64,000 bases of DNA from Fragilaria crotonensis (Eukaryota; Bacillariophyta; Fragilariophyceae; Fragilariales; Fragilariaceae): the NCBI GenBank assembly GCA_022925895.1, contig JAKSYS010000197.1, positions 1 through 64,000 of the forward strand, in the 5' to 3' direction. Position numbers and translations under genes: made by a program. Below the pieces are notes generated by a model that made no database searches, was not told where the DNA came from, and was given only the letters and a program-made list of their open reading frames with translations. Below are positions 34,383-44,567 of the stretch, piece after piece. Every line of letters begins with the position of its first letter. Position 1 is the stretch's first letter.

Positions 34383-35705
34383 TCAAAGTTGGTCCAACCA
34401 CTGTAGCATGGACTTGTGACTATCCATGGGATTGTCATCAAATGGAATGTGACCACCCGACACTACCTGAAACGATACGTGGTCACGATTCGTTGCCATG
34501 GTCTTGTAATACTGTCCCACCCCACCACCCAATGGCGTGACCGCATCATCATCGCCCCAAATCAAGTGAATGGGAATTTTACTCAAAATAGCAGCACCAT
34601 CTGTAGCATTATCAACATAATCATACTTGCGATGCAAATCCATGGGTGTGGCTCCAGGATCATTCGTGTAAATTTGGCTCAATGCTTCGACCGATCCACG
34701 ATCTTTGGCTGGAAGATAAAAGGAATCGACCAATTCGTCATCGACACGATCTGGTTGGTGGTTGTACAGACTTGTCAGCGCATCACGCAACAACTCTCGA
34801 GTCACGACCGTATCCAATACATAGGTCAGTAAAAGTGTGTTGCGGAATATCAACACATCCAATACATTGTATAATCCATTAATAAGGAATCGTTGCCATG
34901 GAGTCCATTGATCTTCATTGGCAATACCTCTAGAATTCAATCCAACACCACAATTGAACATGCATATTCCCTTGCAATAACGATGATTCCAATCATGGCT
35001 CGTGGACGACGTGGGATTTGTTTGGAAATCTTGTGTCACGGCCGATAGTGCCACAAGACTTCCCAAACTGTTTCCACAAAGGACAATACCACCATGAGTA
35101 GATTCATCATTCTTCATAATCTTTTCCTTGATATACGCATCGACTTGTTCGGCCCACAAATGAATCGAATAGTCAATGCCATCGACACGACCTGGTTTTT
35201 CTGATTTTCCCTGTCCCAATAAATCAATGCCATGAACTTCATGATATCCATTCTCCAACAGTGCTTTCTTGGTTTCACGCCAATACGTCGTGGAACAGGC
35301 AAATCCATGAACGAGTAGGACAACAGGTTTATTGGAGGTAGTTGTAGCAGATGCTGATGATTGTATTGGTTTGGATACTTCCGTGTACACTTTGTGACCA
35401 CGAAAGGTCCAATACGATGACGTCGTCGTCGATGTCATTGTTGTTGTTAATGTCGTCTCATCGGGAACAGAATTGTTGTCCGATGACGTGGTTGTTGTTA
35501 ATGATTGTGATACATCTCGTTTTGGTACCATGTTGTTACTGCCAACGCCATTACGGATACTTCTCATCGTAGTAATCGGTGTCATTGTAAAGGAGTAAAC
35601 ACCATGACCGTGTTGACCATTATGTGGGGTTGTGATGAACACGAGACAAACAATAACTAGTATGTGCACTTGGAATTGCAACAGTAGTGAGGATGTTGCA
35701 ACCAT
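34383..35705 (-). CDS. Plastid alpha/beta hydrolase, pheophytinase-like
   Basis: From the ATG at 35705 the frame gives 440 aa. This start was preferred over upstream in-frame codons because it is followed at once by a signal peptide (LLLQFQVHILVIVCLVF) and then VYSFTMTP, a plausible diatom plastid cleavage context. A long Ser/Thr-rich linker follows. The hydrolase core shows VVLLVHGFACSTTYWRE (oxyanion HG), the nucleophile elbow CGNSLGS, the acid in LIWGDDDAVTP and the histidine in SGGHIPFDDNP, a complete Ser-Asp-His triad. The GNSLGS elbow and overall order resemble pheophytinase and related plastid hydrolases that remove phytol from chlorophyll derivatives. The substrate remains inference. 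No intron is needed. Confidence 0.85.
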   Translation of the reverse strand: MVATSSLLLQFQVHILVIVCLVFITTPHNGQHGHGVYSFTMTPITTMRSIRNGVGSNNMVPKRDVSQSLTTTTSSDNNSVPDETTLTTTMTSTTTSSYWTFRGHKVYTEVSKPIQSSASATTTSNKPVVLLVHGFACSTTYWRETKKALLENGYHEVHGIDLLGQGKSEKPGRVDGIDYSIHLWAEQVDAYIKEKIMKNDESTHGGIVLCGNSLGSLVALSAVTQDFQTNPTSSTSHDWNHRYCKGICMFNCGVGLNSRGIANEDQWTPWQRFLINGLYNVLDVLIFRNTLLLTYVLDTVVTRELLRDALTSLYNHQPDRVDDELVDSFYLPAKDRGSVEALSQIYTNDPGATPMDLHRKYDYVDNATDGAAILSKIPIHLIWGDDDAVTPLGGGVGQYYKTMATNRDHVSFQVVSGGHIPFDDNPMDSHKSMLQWLDQL

Positions 35706-36486
35706 TTTCGTCGTCGTTGTCACCTTGATATGGATTGAATGAATAAGAAAGAATAACAGAATGTAAACGAAACGTCGATGACGGTTGGGTGTTGCGTTGC
35801 TCACACTGAAGCAGTGACTAATGTGTGTGTATGTTCTGCTAGTGTTTGTAGATGCCGTGCTGTTCTGACTGACTGCTGCGATGTTGTGGGCGTGGTGGCA
35901 TGGATGACACCATCTCACACCTCAACACCAAGACCCACCTTTGCATCGTTTTCAGCCCCATGGCCCGTAATACTCGGTGTAGGTGCAAACTATACGGTCT
36001 ACGGTTGGACGGTGCAACCGTAGGATGTACCAGACTGTTGTACTAGTCGTGCAGTACTGGAATCTGCACTCTACATTCCAGTGACGCTACGAGTACTGCT
36101 ACGGATCATACAATGGGAAGCCCGCAGCGCTGTGCAGTCGTACTACAATGCATTACTACACGCAATGGCAAAGGAACGGCAAGAGTTAACTGGGTCAGAG
36201 AGATTTAATAAACAGAACGATATAATGAAAAAGAGCCTGTGATGATGATGAGAGGGGTTGGTTGATCAGGAAATTGTTTCCTTCATGTAAACCAAAAAGA
36301 GATACATCATGTATATCCCGAATTGTAGTACTGAGTAGTTGTAGTAGCCTGCTTATCCGGTGTGGATAAGAATAAATTTTACAAAACCGAGTTTCTTCGG
36401 TTGAAGTGTTGTAGTAGTTGTTGTATTCAGTGTAATGGTATGAGGAGTGGATGGACTTGGTGTGTGTGTGTATCTGTGTGTTGCTC
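35706..36486. other. Intergenic, no supported gene
   Basis: This spans the 5' flank of the hydrolase gene and the 3' flank of the zinc-finger gene. An in-frame extension of the hydrolase to 35918 is open but starts ahead of the better signal peptide, so it is treated as 5' leader. A short TGTGTG run lies near 36458-36480. Confidence 0.4.
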
Positions 36487-38882
36487 TTACGCACGTTGAG
36501 TCATGGGATCTCGATTCATGGATGGTTTGGAGATGGCAGTCATTCCAATATCTCCTTCAGGCCCAAAGTTGCTATACTTGCAATTCTTGGAAGGTGAATC
36601 AAGATACGAACAAATGACAGAACTCCGCCTTCGAAAGAGACTTTGCAAGCCAGGCATTTGCAACTGTTTCTCAAAGGCTGAGAAAGGAGCTGGATTGGCA
36701 TACAAAGTCGGCGCACCCGATGGAGGTACCTTGGCGGCTGGTCTTCCAGTACGTGCAAAATGGTCGTGCGCGCTCTGCGGACGGACCGCCGAGTGACGCT
36801 GTTGCTGGTGGTGAGGACCATGGTGATGGTCTGTGCTGGAGGACGCCCGAATGGAATGCTTGGCATCCTGAGGATGCAGATTCGGACACACGTCTCCAAG
36901 CACGCAGCCTTGAGGACTACCCGATAACATGCACGCATTCTTCTTGTAGCTTGATGGATGGTACGCCATCTCTTCTCTGGAGTGTGCCAATGGACACATC
37001 TCACCCTCACGACACAAATGGACCGTGACCCTATTGCCGCCAGTGATAGCATCCTGGACAGTGACAACATCGGGACACATCTCGGCGCGGTACGTGTGCA
37101 ACTGGGGATTGCGTCGTAGCCAACCCCCATCGACTTCCACATGCGCAAATCCACACAAATAATGGTCGTGATCGTAACGCTTAGCACACCAAGTTGTACG
37201 AAATGTGGCCAGCTCCTTGTCGTTCATCTCGCCTAAAACATCACGGCTCGTGTCCTGCTGTTGGGAATCACCGTCATGAGTGACAGAGGGCTTTCCCGAG
37301 TCCTCTCAAAGAACGAGCGCCATTCACTGGCAGTTAATTGCAGTTTAGACGCATTCGCAGCGTCTCGAATAAACTCGTTGTGACAACGGAAGGCATCTTC
37401 TGCCGACCGAACGTTCTCATTGAAGCAAAGCAATACAGATCGCTTGGAATGATGATCATCGCCATCCACGTCATGAGCCGAAGCAGGTGCATCCGAACTC
37501 GAAAGTCTGGGAGACTGTTGTGCGAACCCCATACGCCACCCTTCTTCACCACGCCTCCTTCTTCTGCCAAAGACGCATGAAGGACAACATTCTTGTCCAC
37601 CGTCACATCAGTCCACGGCTCATGGAGCGTCGCTAACAGCGCACGGTCATCCTGTGCGGTTTTCGCAAACAGTTGACGAAAGGAATCCCCATTTTCTTCT
37701 GTACCGTCAGATCTGGGAATAATGTAGTGAAAGCAGCTGTTCAGAATGATTTGCATGCATCGGTTCACTTTCGTTCTGGTAATGGCGCCGGCATCAATCT
37801 TGGTCGCTACACAGGCGTGCACGCCCGATTGGAGCTGTTGTCTTGAAAAGTATCCATACTCCAGAGCCAATTCCCTCCCCACGAGCCAACTAACCAGAGC
37901 AACTGCCTTGGAGGTATCAGGTTCGTACAAACAAGCCTTCTTCCTTAAGAGTGTCTTGAGCACCTCCGAGGATGACCGAGGTTGATTGGCACTAGGACTA
38001 CTCCCTGCCGGGGATCCGGCCGGTACCTGGGATGGACCAACTTGTCGAATTGGAATAGGGCGGATATTCGGTCGATTGCGAGGCGATGCCGTCGGCGAAC
38101 CCGGCCTGCGAGCTGCAGTGGGGTGATACTGACCGGTTGGCGGCAAATGAGACATATGACCGACGTAGTATTGGTTGTATTCCGCAGTTCGACGTTGTTG
38201 TTGCTGATGTTGCTGCTGCTGACGCCAAACATCAGCGTGAGGCATGTAGTTGTAGTGTGCGTTGTTCGAGTCGATCGGCTGTTGATCGGTTCTGAACGAG
38301 GCAACTCGCGCTTGTCCTGAGCTATTCCATGCATCTCCTTGTCCTCCTAATGATGTAGGGACTGGGAAGCGCTGGGCCCATTGATTCGGAACAGGTGCAG
38401 GCTGTACCTGTAGGCCATGTGCATCATCCCATGAGGTCGATCGACGGTGCGAATTCATGCCAAGCCGTTGTATTGGTGCCGCAGATAGCGCAGGTCGAGG
38501 TGTTGTTGGTATTGCAGTCCCGGAACATCGTCAATCTTCCAAGAGAGTCTTTCAAAAGTAGGGGATCAAATACAAAGTCCACCGATACATCATCGGATGA
38601 TGCAACAGTCGAAGGCGTTCCAAACGCAGATGCGGGAAGTCTACTACTGCTACTTGTTGCAGTATGACTTTCCCCTGCGTTGTCGTTGTTCACTGATGCT
38701 TCCGGTGCAGCGAGGCCACTGTTTCGAGGGCTTGATGTGACGGATGAGTCTCCATCTCCCGCACAATCCTGATCCTTTCGTTCGGATTCTCGTGTGGAAG
38801 TCTCTGCTGCGTTGTTCTCCATTGTGTCTGCTGATTCGTGCGCTATCCACGGATTAGAGCTTGCTGAAACGGTGTATCCCAT
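36487..38882 (-). CDS. Tandem CCCH zinc-finger RNA-binding protein (RR-TZF/Unkempt-like)
   Basis: The C-terminal part (37227-36487) has the finger array FRTTWCAKRYDHDHYLCGFAH, RRNPQLHTYRAEMCPD, LCREGEMCPLAHSREEMAYHP and ACMLSGSPQGCVLGDVCPNLH. This resembles plant RR-TZF proteins, which bind RNA and act in mRNA turnover. The region 38458-37334 holds a Gln-rich stretch, a Pro/Ser linker and a folded domain (ACLYEPDTSKAVALVSWLVG). Further 5' a Ser/Thr/Asn-rich frame (to 38882 or 39230) probably belongs to the same protein. Continuity needs frame changes at GGGGTT near 37525 and GAGGAC near 37306, where one extra G would restore the reading, and one near 38460. The first two are short G runs, suggesting consensus error or recent decay. 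The exact start is uncertain. Confidence 0.72.
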
Positions 38883-41365
38883 CTCTACTCTGGAAAGGTT
38901 GTTCAAACTGTTTGTGTGTGTGTTGTTCAAACGCAAACCCGACTGAAGGAACTGCAACGTGTCACAGTTCAAGTCGCAACTACTTGGAGTACAACTCGTC
39001 ACGGTGATAATGCCAGTGTCGACTCCTGTGCGTGCCGGCTGCTTCTCTTCACACAAGGTTGCAATTGAATTCGTATTTGTATTCGTATTCGAATCCCCCG
39101 CAGTTCTCGTTTCTCTTCCTGATAAATCAGGCTCAGACTCTAATGTCTGTATCGTTGTTTCTGTCGTATCGTCGTCGGTCGCCCTCACAATAATTCGTTC
39201 CTGATGATGATGCTGTTCCGAGCAGTTCAATTGCTGAAGTTTTTATAATTGCAAAGGCAGAAGAAGAAGATGATGATGATGCGGAGAGAAAGCGAATCGT
39301 TAGCAATGTTGGGAATGGGCGATTAGTGATTCTGTGTCGTGGGAAAAATTATGTGTTCACTTCGTCTCGAATAAGAAGAATCGACCCATCAACACTTCTC
39401 GGGAAATAAATAACTGTATATGTATGTGTATGGAATACGGGGTGTCACGTGTCACGGGACAAACCCAGAGGCTGATGTGGCTGAGACGAGTGTTGTTCAC
39501 TCAAATTCTTCAAGTCTCTTTCTCACAATCTGGTACATGGATGTCCGTGGACAGAGTCATAATTCGTTCGTGGGATCGAACATCAAAACTCCGAAACAGA
39601 GACTCCAAGAGTGAAACCGTTACCGGACAGACGGTGACCAACTGATGACCACCACGAAGCGAGAATTGCCATGACATCAAGTGGTTTCTCTCGACGCCTC
39701 GAAAGGAAACGACGCGAACGATAACGAACGACGATGGGATTCTTTCGAGAATCATAGTTCAATTCAACGATGTGTGCCGAGAAAACACATTGCACGGATG
39801 ACGACATTGTCCTTCGGATGACATACCCTTACCTGCATTCACGTGAAAATTCTACTAATTCCTACTATGAACCGTTGAAGGCCATCCAGTCGTGAGCTCG
39901 AAATTCGAAACAACACGATTTCGGTAGGTTCGCCACCCCCTTCTTGTTTGTTCTTGGCACTACGTTCGCAATCAATTCTTCGTAAGTTTGTCGTTTCTCA
40001 ACAGAGCAACAGCAACTGAGTCAGTGAGAATCAACAATTGTTGTTGTTGCTGCTCGTTGTTGTTCGTTGCTCGTTTTCCTAAAGACGGACAACCACGATA
40101 CAGATTTGCACAAGAATTCAAGACCGCGTAATGAGTGATGGGTTGGGGTGTTGGGTCTCTCATCACAAGCAGAGGGTGGTTCGCGAAAAGACGCGAGGTC
40201 CCACTTCGGTACTGTATACGACGCTTTGGTACGGTGTCTATGTAGAGTACGATGCTTGCGTAGAAACACCCTAATGAGAACCCTCGCTGAAAATATAATA
40301 TCTACAGTCATGAATAAAATTTTATTGTCAGCTGTACTCCGATTACTACGTAACGTGGATGGTATGTACAGCCAGCCTGACTCGTCAAATTCAAGTAACA
40401 CTCTCAGGACAAGTCAGACACTGGCGAACTGTTCTTCGTTCTTTGGTATTCCGAGTACTGAGCACAAGGCCCTACTGCCTTTCAATGTGACGTCGTTAGC
40501 ATGGGGTGGTGAAGAACTATGTCATACGAGTGGTAGAGTGCGGTATTAAAATACGTTGGGCTCAACGCCTGTCGGAGAATTGAGCCCCTGGCGGTAGTAC
40601 TGGAGTTGGAGTACTGGCGAATGATTTGGTCGCATACGCGATACACGTCACAAGGCACGTGCATACAGCGATATGCACCGTGGTCTGAGTGGCGAATGGT
40701 GTATAGTAGCATAGTGCATAGAGTGCATAGTTCAGAGTTCAAAGTTCGGAGTTCAGAGAGAGTTCAGAGTACCGGTACCAGTACACATAAGATGGACTTG
40801 TTGGAATTGGGAAAGTTGGGGAAGATTTATCAGCTCTGTGTCCAGTGTACTCCTAGCAGTTCTGGGCGGCACCATGATCCATGATCCAAGGCATCACCTT
40901 GCCCAACAATCCAAGCGCAGATGGGGTCCAGGACTTGGAGTTATTACTCAATCAAGTACTCAAAACGTGGACCATGGAGTAATGCTCATACAAAGACAAC
41001 GCAATCACATGCAGCTTCGAATTGCCTTCCAGAGTCATCTGAAGGAAGTACTCCTATTAAAAAATGAGATAATTCGCCTATTTCTTGGCACAAGCATCAT
41101 GTGTTGACTCCCTTGTAGTTGAGGTCTCCTACGTAGTACAAAGTCCATAAACTAATCTGGATTCGATTCATTGTAAAGGTTGTAGTGTTGTTGAGGACAT
41201 CGATCAAGGTTTGAAACAAGCGGATACAGAAAAACCAGTCTGGCAAACCTTGTGCGGACGCAGATCTATCCATCGTGTTTCATCACACGGGGTCGTGTGC
41301 TTCCCCAAACGTTTGTCACAACAACAATAAACAGCTTCCCCAAAATCCCTCTATCTCTCGCGCGA
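38883..41365. other. Long intergenic, no supported gene
   Basis: An open minus-strand frame continues to 39230 without an ATG and may be more of the zinc-finger protein's 5' end. Beyond that only short frames are seen. A GTTGTT-rich stretch lies at 40035-40075, and TACCGGTA at 40770-40777. The 5' end of this gap should hold the zinc-finger gene promoter. Confidence 0.35.
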
Positions 41366-42040
41366 TCACCGACACGACGACGACCCCAGTGCAGGAGGAA
41401 GATTCAATTCCAACGACTCGTCAAAAGTTCCCGGGAAACCACTAGCAACTGCCAATTCCTTGAGAGGTCGTTCTCCTCCAAGTACTGTCTTATCTTGAAA
41501 GATCCAGGTCGGATATCCATCAATTTGTTTTGCCACACACAGGGACGGTTGAGAATGATATCCCTTGGGACTGCATTCAACATGATTCAAAAGTTCCCAC
41601 GCCTGTCGTCCAAATAATTCTCGTTGACGTGCGGAATGAGGACACCAGTAGGTTTCGTACACCTTGGCATTGGTACTTTGCAAATGCCTGGCCAATGCCA
41701 TGGCCTGATCCGACGATTCCCGTGATACTCGTTTGGGAACATAAATGGTTTCCCCCTGACTGTTGGTCACTGGGAAATATCCCAATTCTTGTGCAATAAT
41801 GGCAATTGGAGGAGCGGCCGATGCGGATGATGATGGCAATGTGAGGAGTGTTGCCGTCATTGTTAATGTGGTTGCGGCAACCACAAGTGTGGCTGCTCGA
41901 CGTGATTCAGAAATTGTCCTTGATAACCAATCCCGTCGTGACGATGGAGGTTGTGGTGATTGCCATGATGATACGACAAGTAAACGAAAGGAAAAGACAA
42001 GGAACAGAATAGAAAGACTCTTTGGTTGAATCATCGCCAT
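41366..42040 (-). CDS. Thylakoid-lumen thioredoxin-like protein (VKOR/LTO1-type domain, CPHS)
   Basis: The ATG at 42040 gives 224 aa. The N-terminus shows three targeting layers: a signal peptide (SLSILFLVFSFRLLVVSS), a transit-like basic stretch starting WQSPQ, and a second hydrophobic segment after SESRRAATLVV, ending SSSASA. Its twin arginine and AxA end resemble a Tat lumen signal. The domain reads AKVYETYWCPHSARQRELFG, HVECSPKGYHSQPSLC and GYPTWIF, then GERPLKELAVASGF. This matches the thioredoxin-like partner domain of plant LTO1 and cyanobacterial VKOR fusions, which form disulfides in lumenal proteins. Here it stands alone, without the VKOR membrane part. The usual CPHC is CPHS, so it lacks the resolving cysteine. 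It may act as a chaperone-like or monothiol partner (inference). It is divergent from the next gene. Confidence 0.82.
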   Translation of the reverse strand: MAMIQPKSLSILFLVFSFRLLVVSSWQSPQPPSSRRDWLSRTISESRRAATLVVAATTLTMTATLLTLPSSSASAAPPIAIIAQELGYFPVTNSQGETIYVPKRVSRESSDQAMALARHLQSTNAKVYETYWCPHSARQRELFGRQAWELLNHVECSPKGYHSQPSLCVAKQIDGYPTWIFQDKTVLGGERPLKELAVASGFPGTFDESLELNLPPALGSSSCR

Positions 42041-42218
42041 GGGACAGATGATGCTAGAGATTGACTCAATCACACAAGGTCGTTTCAGATCAGATATGAT
42101 CGGGACAAATTGATGGCTTTCCCCGTAACACCCCGTTGGCGTTCGACTGACGTCGAGCTGCCTCGATGATGGATGGATACGACTACTGTAGTATGATGGA
42201 GAGTATTGCTCGAGGATC

Positions 42219-42251
<33 letters not shown>

Positions 42252-42537
42252 CGCGGTACGCGGTTCGAGATGGCCCTCTGTTGCTATGCGCCATAAAACA
42301 CACTCAACCTTCTTATTGTATTCATACGTATAGCAGTAACCTATTGCGTATTGACACAATCGCATGCAGAATTCAAGAGGTCATCGCGCCATTTTCATTT
42401 TCAATTTTGAATCGTTCAACCCAGTATTCGTCTTCCTCCTCATACCTCATACTACATGGTACCTCATTTCTTACATTCTCCTACTTCAGCATCATAATGC
42501 ATGCAACTTAGCAATCAGCATCATCGTATTCTTGACC
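42041..42537. promoter_or_regulatory. Bidirectional promoter region with heptamer minisatellite
   Basis: About 500 bp lies between divergent ATGs. At 42219-42267 seven tandem heptamers occur: four exact CAGTATG, then CAGTACG, CGGTACG and CGGTTCG. The frame of the right-hand gene is open upstream to 42364, but the Kozak-like ATG at 42538 is preferred. Confidence 0.5.
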
Positions 42538-43716
42538 ATGGCTGAACCAGAATTTCGCCGCAGACTTGGAGTGGTTGACACCAATGTCAACGTCAATGAC
42601 AATGCAATGATTGACCCAGCTCCAGCTGCCAACAAGAAATCAAAACGTACCCAGCGCATTATCACCTTTAGTGTTGATCATTCTCCCGTTCAAGTACAAG
42701 TTCTCTCGACGCAGACAATCTACGATCTCGTTGACATTATTTGCCAAAACGCGACCATTGGTCAAAGCGAATCTGTCGACGGTCACGAATGGAACGTTCG
42801 CCTACTACCCGATGGGGAAGTCTACGAATATGGGGGCTTTCTTCCCGAATCCCAACAACGCGCTCATAAAGTTCAACTTGCTGATTTGGCGTTGGAACCG
42901 AATGTGACGACCATGGTTTTGCAATATGACTACGGAGGCAGTTTGGAATACAAAATTTATTGCAAGGAAGCGTCTGATGTTGTCGATCCTATTGTTGAAC
43001 AGTCCTTGTTCCCTCGTCGCAAACTTAAGGCTGCTCCTGGTGGATTCCTTCCATATGATACACAAAAAGTCGATCTCAATGTGCTTTTCCCAACCTTGAA
43101 CAAATGGGCCTTTCAACATGATCGTGCAGTCGAGTTGCATCTCTTCCAGCCTGGCCGCAAACAGAACCATGGCTACGTCCAGAGAGACGATAATGGAGTC
43201 CTTCACATGCTTTTTCTCCCATGTAGGGCCGGTAAGGATTTATCTACCTATCTCCATTGCTTTGACTACGCTTCGCAATTCAAGTTCGAAACATTCAACG
43301 ACTGTCCAATGTACAACTGGTACAGTGTGGTGGTATGTCCCGAGGGGCATTTGGAATCACTGACGGATCAATACTCCCGCAATCAAAAACGGGGGTTTGT
43401 AGAGATGAAGATTGCCCCCTGTCCCCAAACAATCCCCCATTTCAATTCAGTCTTTCCCAAGCTCGCTTCGCTCGCTGGATATCGAAAGGACAAGCGGGTT
43501 CCTCGTGGATGGTTGACCTATCAAAACAACACATTACTGCTCTGTTCCGGTACTTCCTTGACTTTCAAGTCCAAGGCACCAAGGGGAACAGCATTTGATG
43601 GCAGGTATCAACATGAGCCAGTTGATGAATCTGCCATTCTACGTGAGATGGATGCAGAAATTAACTCCCTTCACCACTTGTTCTGCGTGGCGGAGGCTTT
43701 ATTGCAGACGAGTTGA
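42538..43716 (+). CDS. pRiA4b ORF-3-like domain protein
   Basis: The ATG at 42538 (ACCATGGCT) gives 392 aa without introns. After a charged 40-residue leader, residues about 43-145 read QRIITFSVDHSPVQVQVLST, then TIYDLVDIIC, HEWNVRLLPDG, LADLALEPN and MVLQYDYGGSLEYKIYC. The order of a short beta-rich leader, helix, 'L-DL-L' and 'YDYG-S-E-I' is that of the pRiA4b ORF-3/IS1096 passenger fold, whose function is unknown. The C-terminal two thirds is a conserved-looking alpha/beta region with several cysteines but no family I recognise. No targeting signal is visible, so it is probably nuclear or cytosolic. It shares its promoter region with the lumenal thioredoxin-like gene. Confidence 0.7.
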   Translation: MAEPEFRRRLGVVDTNVNVNDNAMIDPAPAANKKSKRTQRIITFSVDHSPVQVQVLSTQTIYDLVDIICQNATIGQSESVDGHEWNVRLLPDGEVYEYGGFLPESQQRAHKVQLADLALEPNVTTMVLQYDYGGSLEYKIYCKEASDVVDPIVEQSLFPRRKLKAAPGGFLPYDTQKVDLNVLFPTLNKWAFQHDRAVELHLFQPGRKQNHGYVQRDDNGVLHMLFLPCRAGKDLSTYLHCFDYASQFKFETFNDCPMYNWYSVVVCPEGHLESLTDQYSRNQKRGFVEMKIAPCPQTIPHFNSVFPKLASLAGYRKDKRVPRGWLTYQNNTLLLCSGTSLTFKSKAPRGTAFDGRYQHEPVDESAILREMDAEINSLHHLFCVAEALLQTS

Positions 43717-44330
43717 TGAATAGGACCGATTCCACCTTGTAGCAGTGGACAGTGCATCATCAAGGCTCTTGTACTGAAAGATGATAACTGACTCGAGCAC
43801 CAATTTGAGCAGACAAGGGTCACGTAGTAGGATTCGGTGTACAATCTATGCGCAACCTCGTACTAGGGACAAAGGTTGTGAACCAGCAGCTATAGCACCA
43901 GGCAATGCATTCCGAAACGTTTTGCAGTAGAATTGTGATGTTGTAGCAAATGAAAAACACGGACAGTCAAGGGTACTGCCGACATGGAATCGATCGTGAT
44001 GGATCATAATGTTGCTGGATAGCTATGAGTGTTCTTCAATGAGCAGCAGCAGACCCCCACTTTCCCACTAGTGTCACCACCCGTGCAATTAACGAGTGCC
44101 CCGACTCAAGGAATCCCAATCCTGTTGATGACGATGGGTGTGTCCACATCTCCATCATTTGTTGTGGCATGATGTGGTTCAATTCTTGCTTGGAAATGTC
44201 CTCCCAGCCAGTGGCTCTGTTCTCTCTCGTGAAAGAAATTCAGCATGATGCCGCTTTGTACTCCGTGGCCGCATTCAGCATTGCCATCGCGGTTGCCACA
44301 AACCGCCATCTTTGTGGCGACTGTAGCGCT
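43717..44330. other. Intergenic, left flank of copia element C
   Basis: No supported gene is seen; a minus-strand frame at 44106-44309 lacks a domain. The last bases before the LTR (GCGCT) do not repeat on the other side of the element (TCAGG). Confidence 0.4.
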
Positions 44331-44567
44331 TGTTGGGCTATCTAAGAATTTCCAAAGAATTCTTCAAGATGCGAGTCATTTGACGAAGTCATTCTACGAC
44401 CAAACTACGACCAAACAAGATGTGAACGAATATGCTTACAATCTCAATTAACTCTTAGGAACGATTACTTGTGAAGAGTGTGTTATCGACAACCTATTTG
44501 ACCCCTGACGTATTCTCAAGGAATACAAGAAGGCTATAGTTATAGTCCTCGGGGTGCAATTTCAACA
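44331..44567 (+). repeat. 5' LTR of copia element C
   Basis: This 237 bp repeat with TG...CA ends differs from the 3' LTR at two bases (under 1 percent), indicating a recent element. Confidence 0.95.

Noticed and set aside
38395-38667. Plus-strand frame over the zinc-finger gene 5' region
   Set aside because: It overlaps the minus-strand coding region in antisense and has no independent support.
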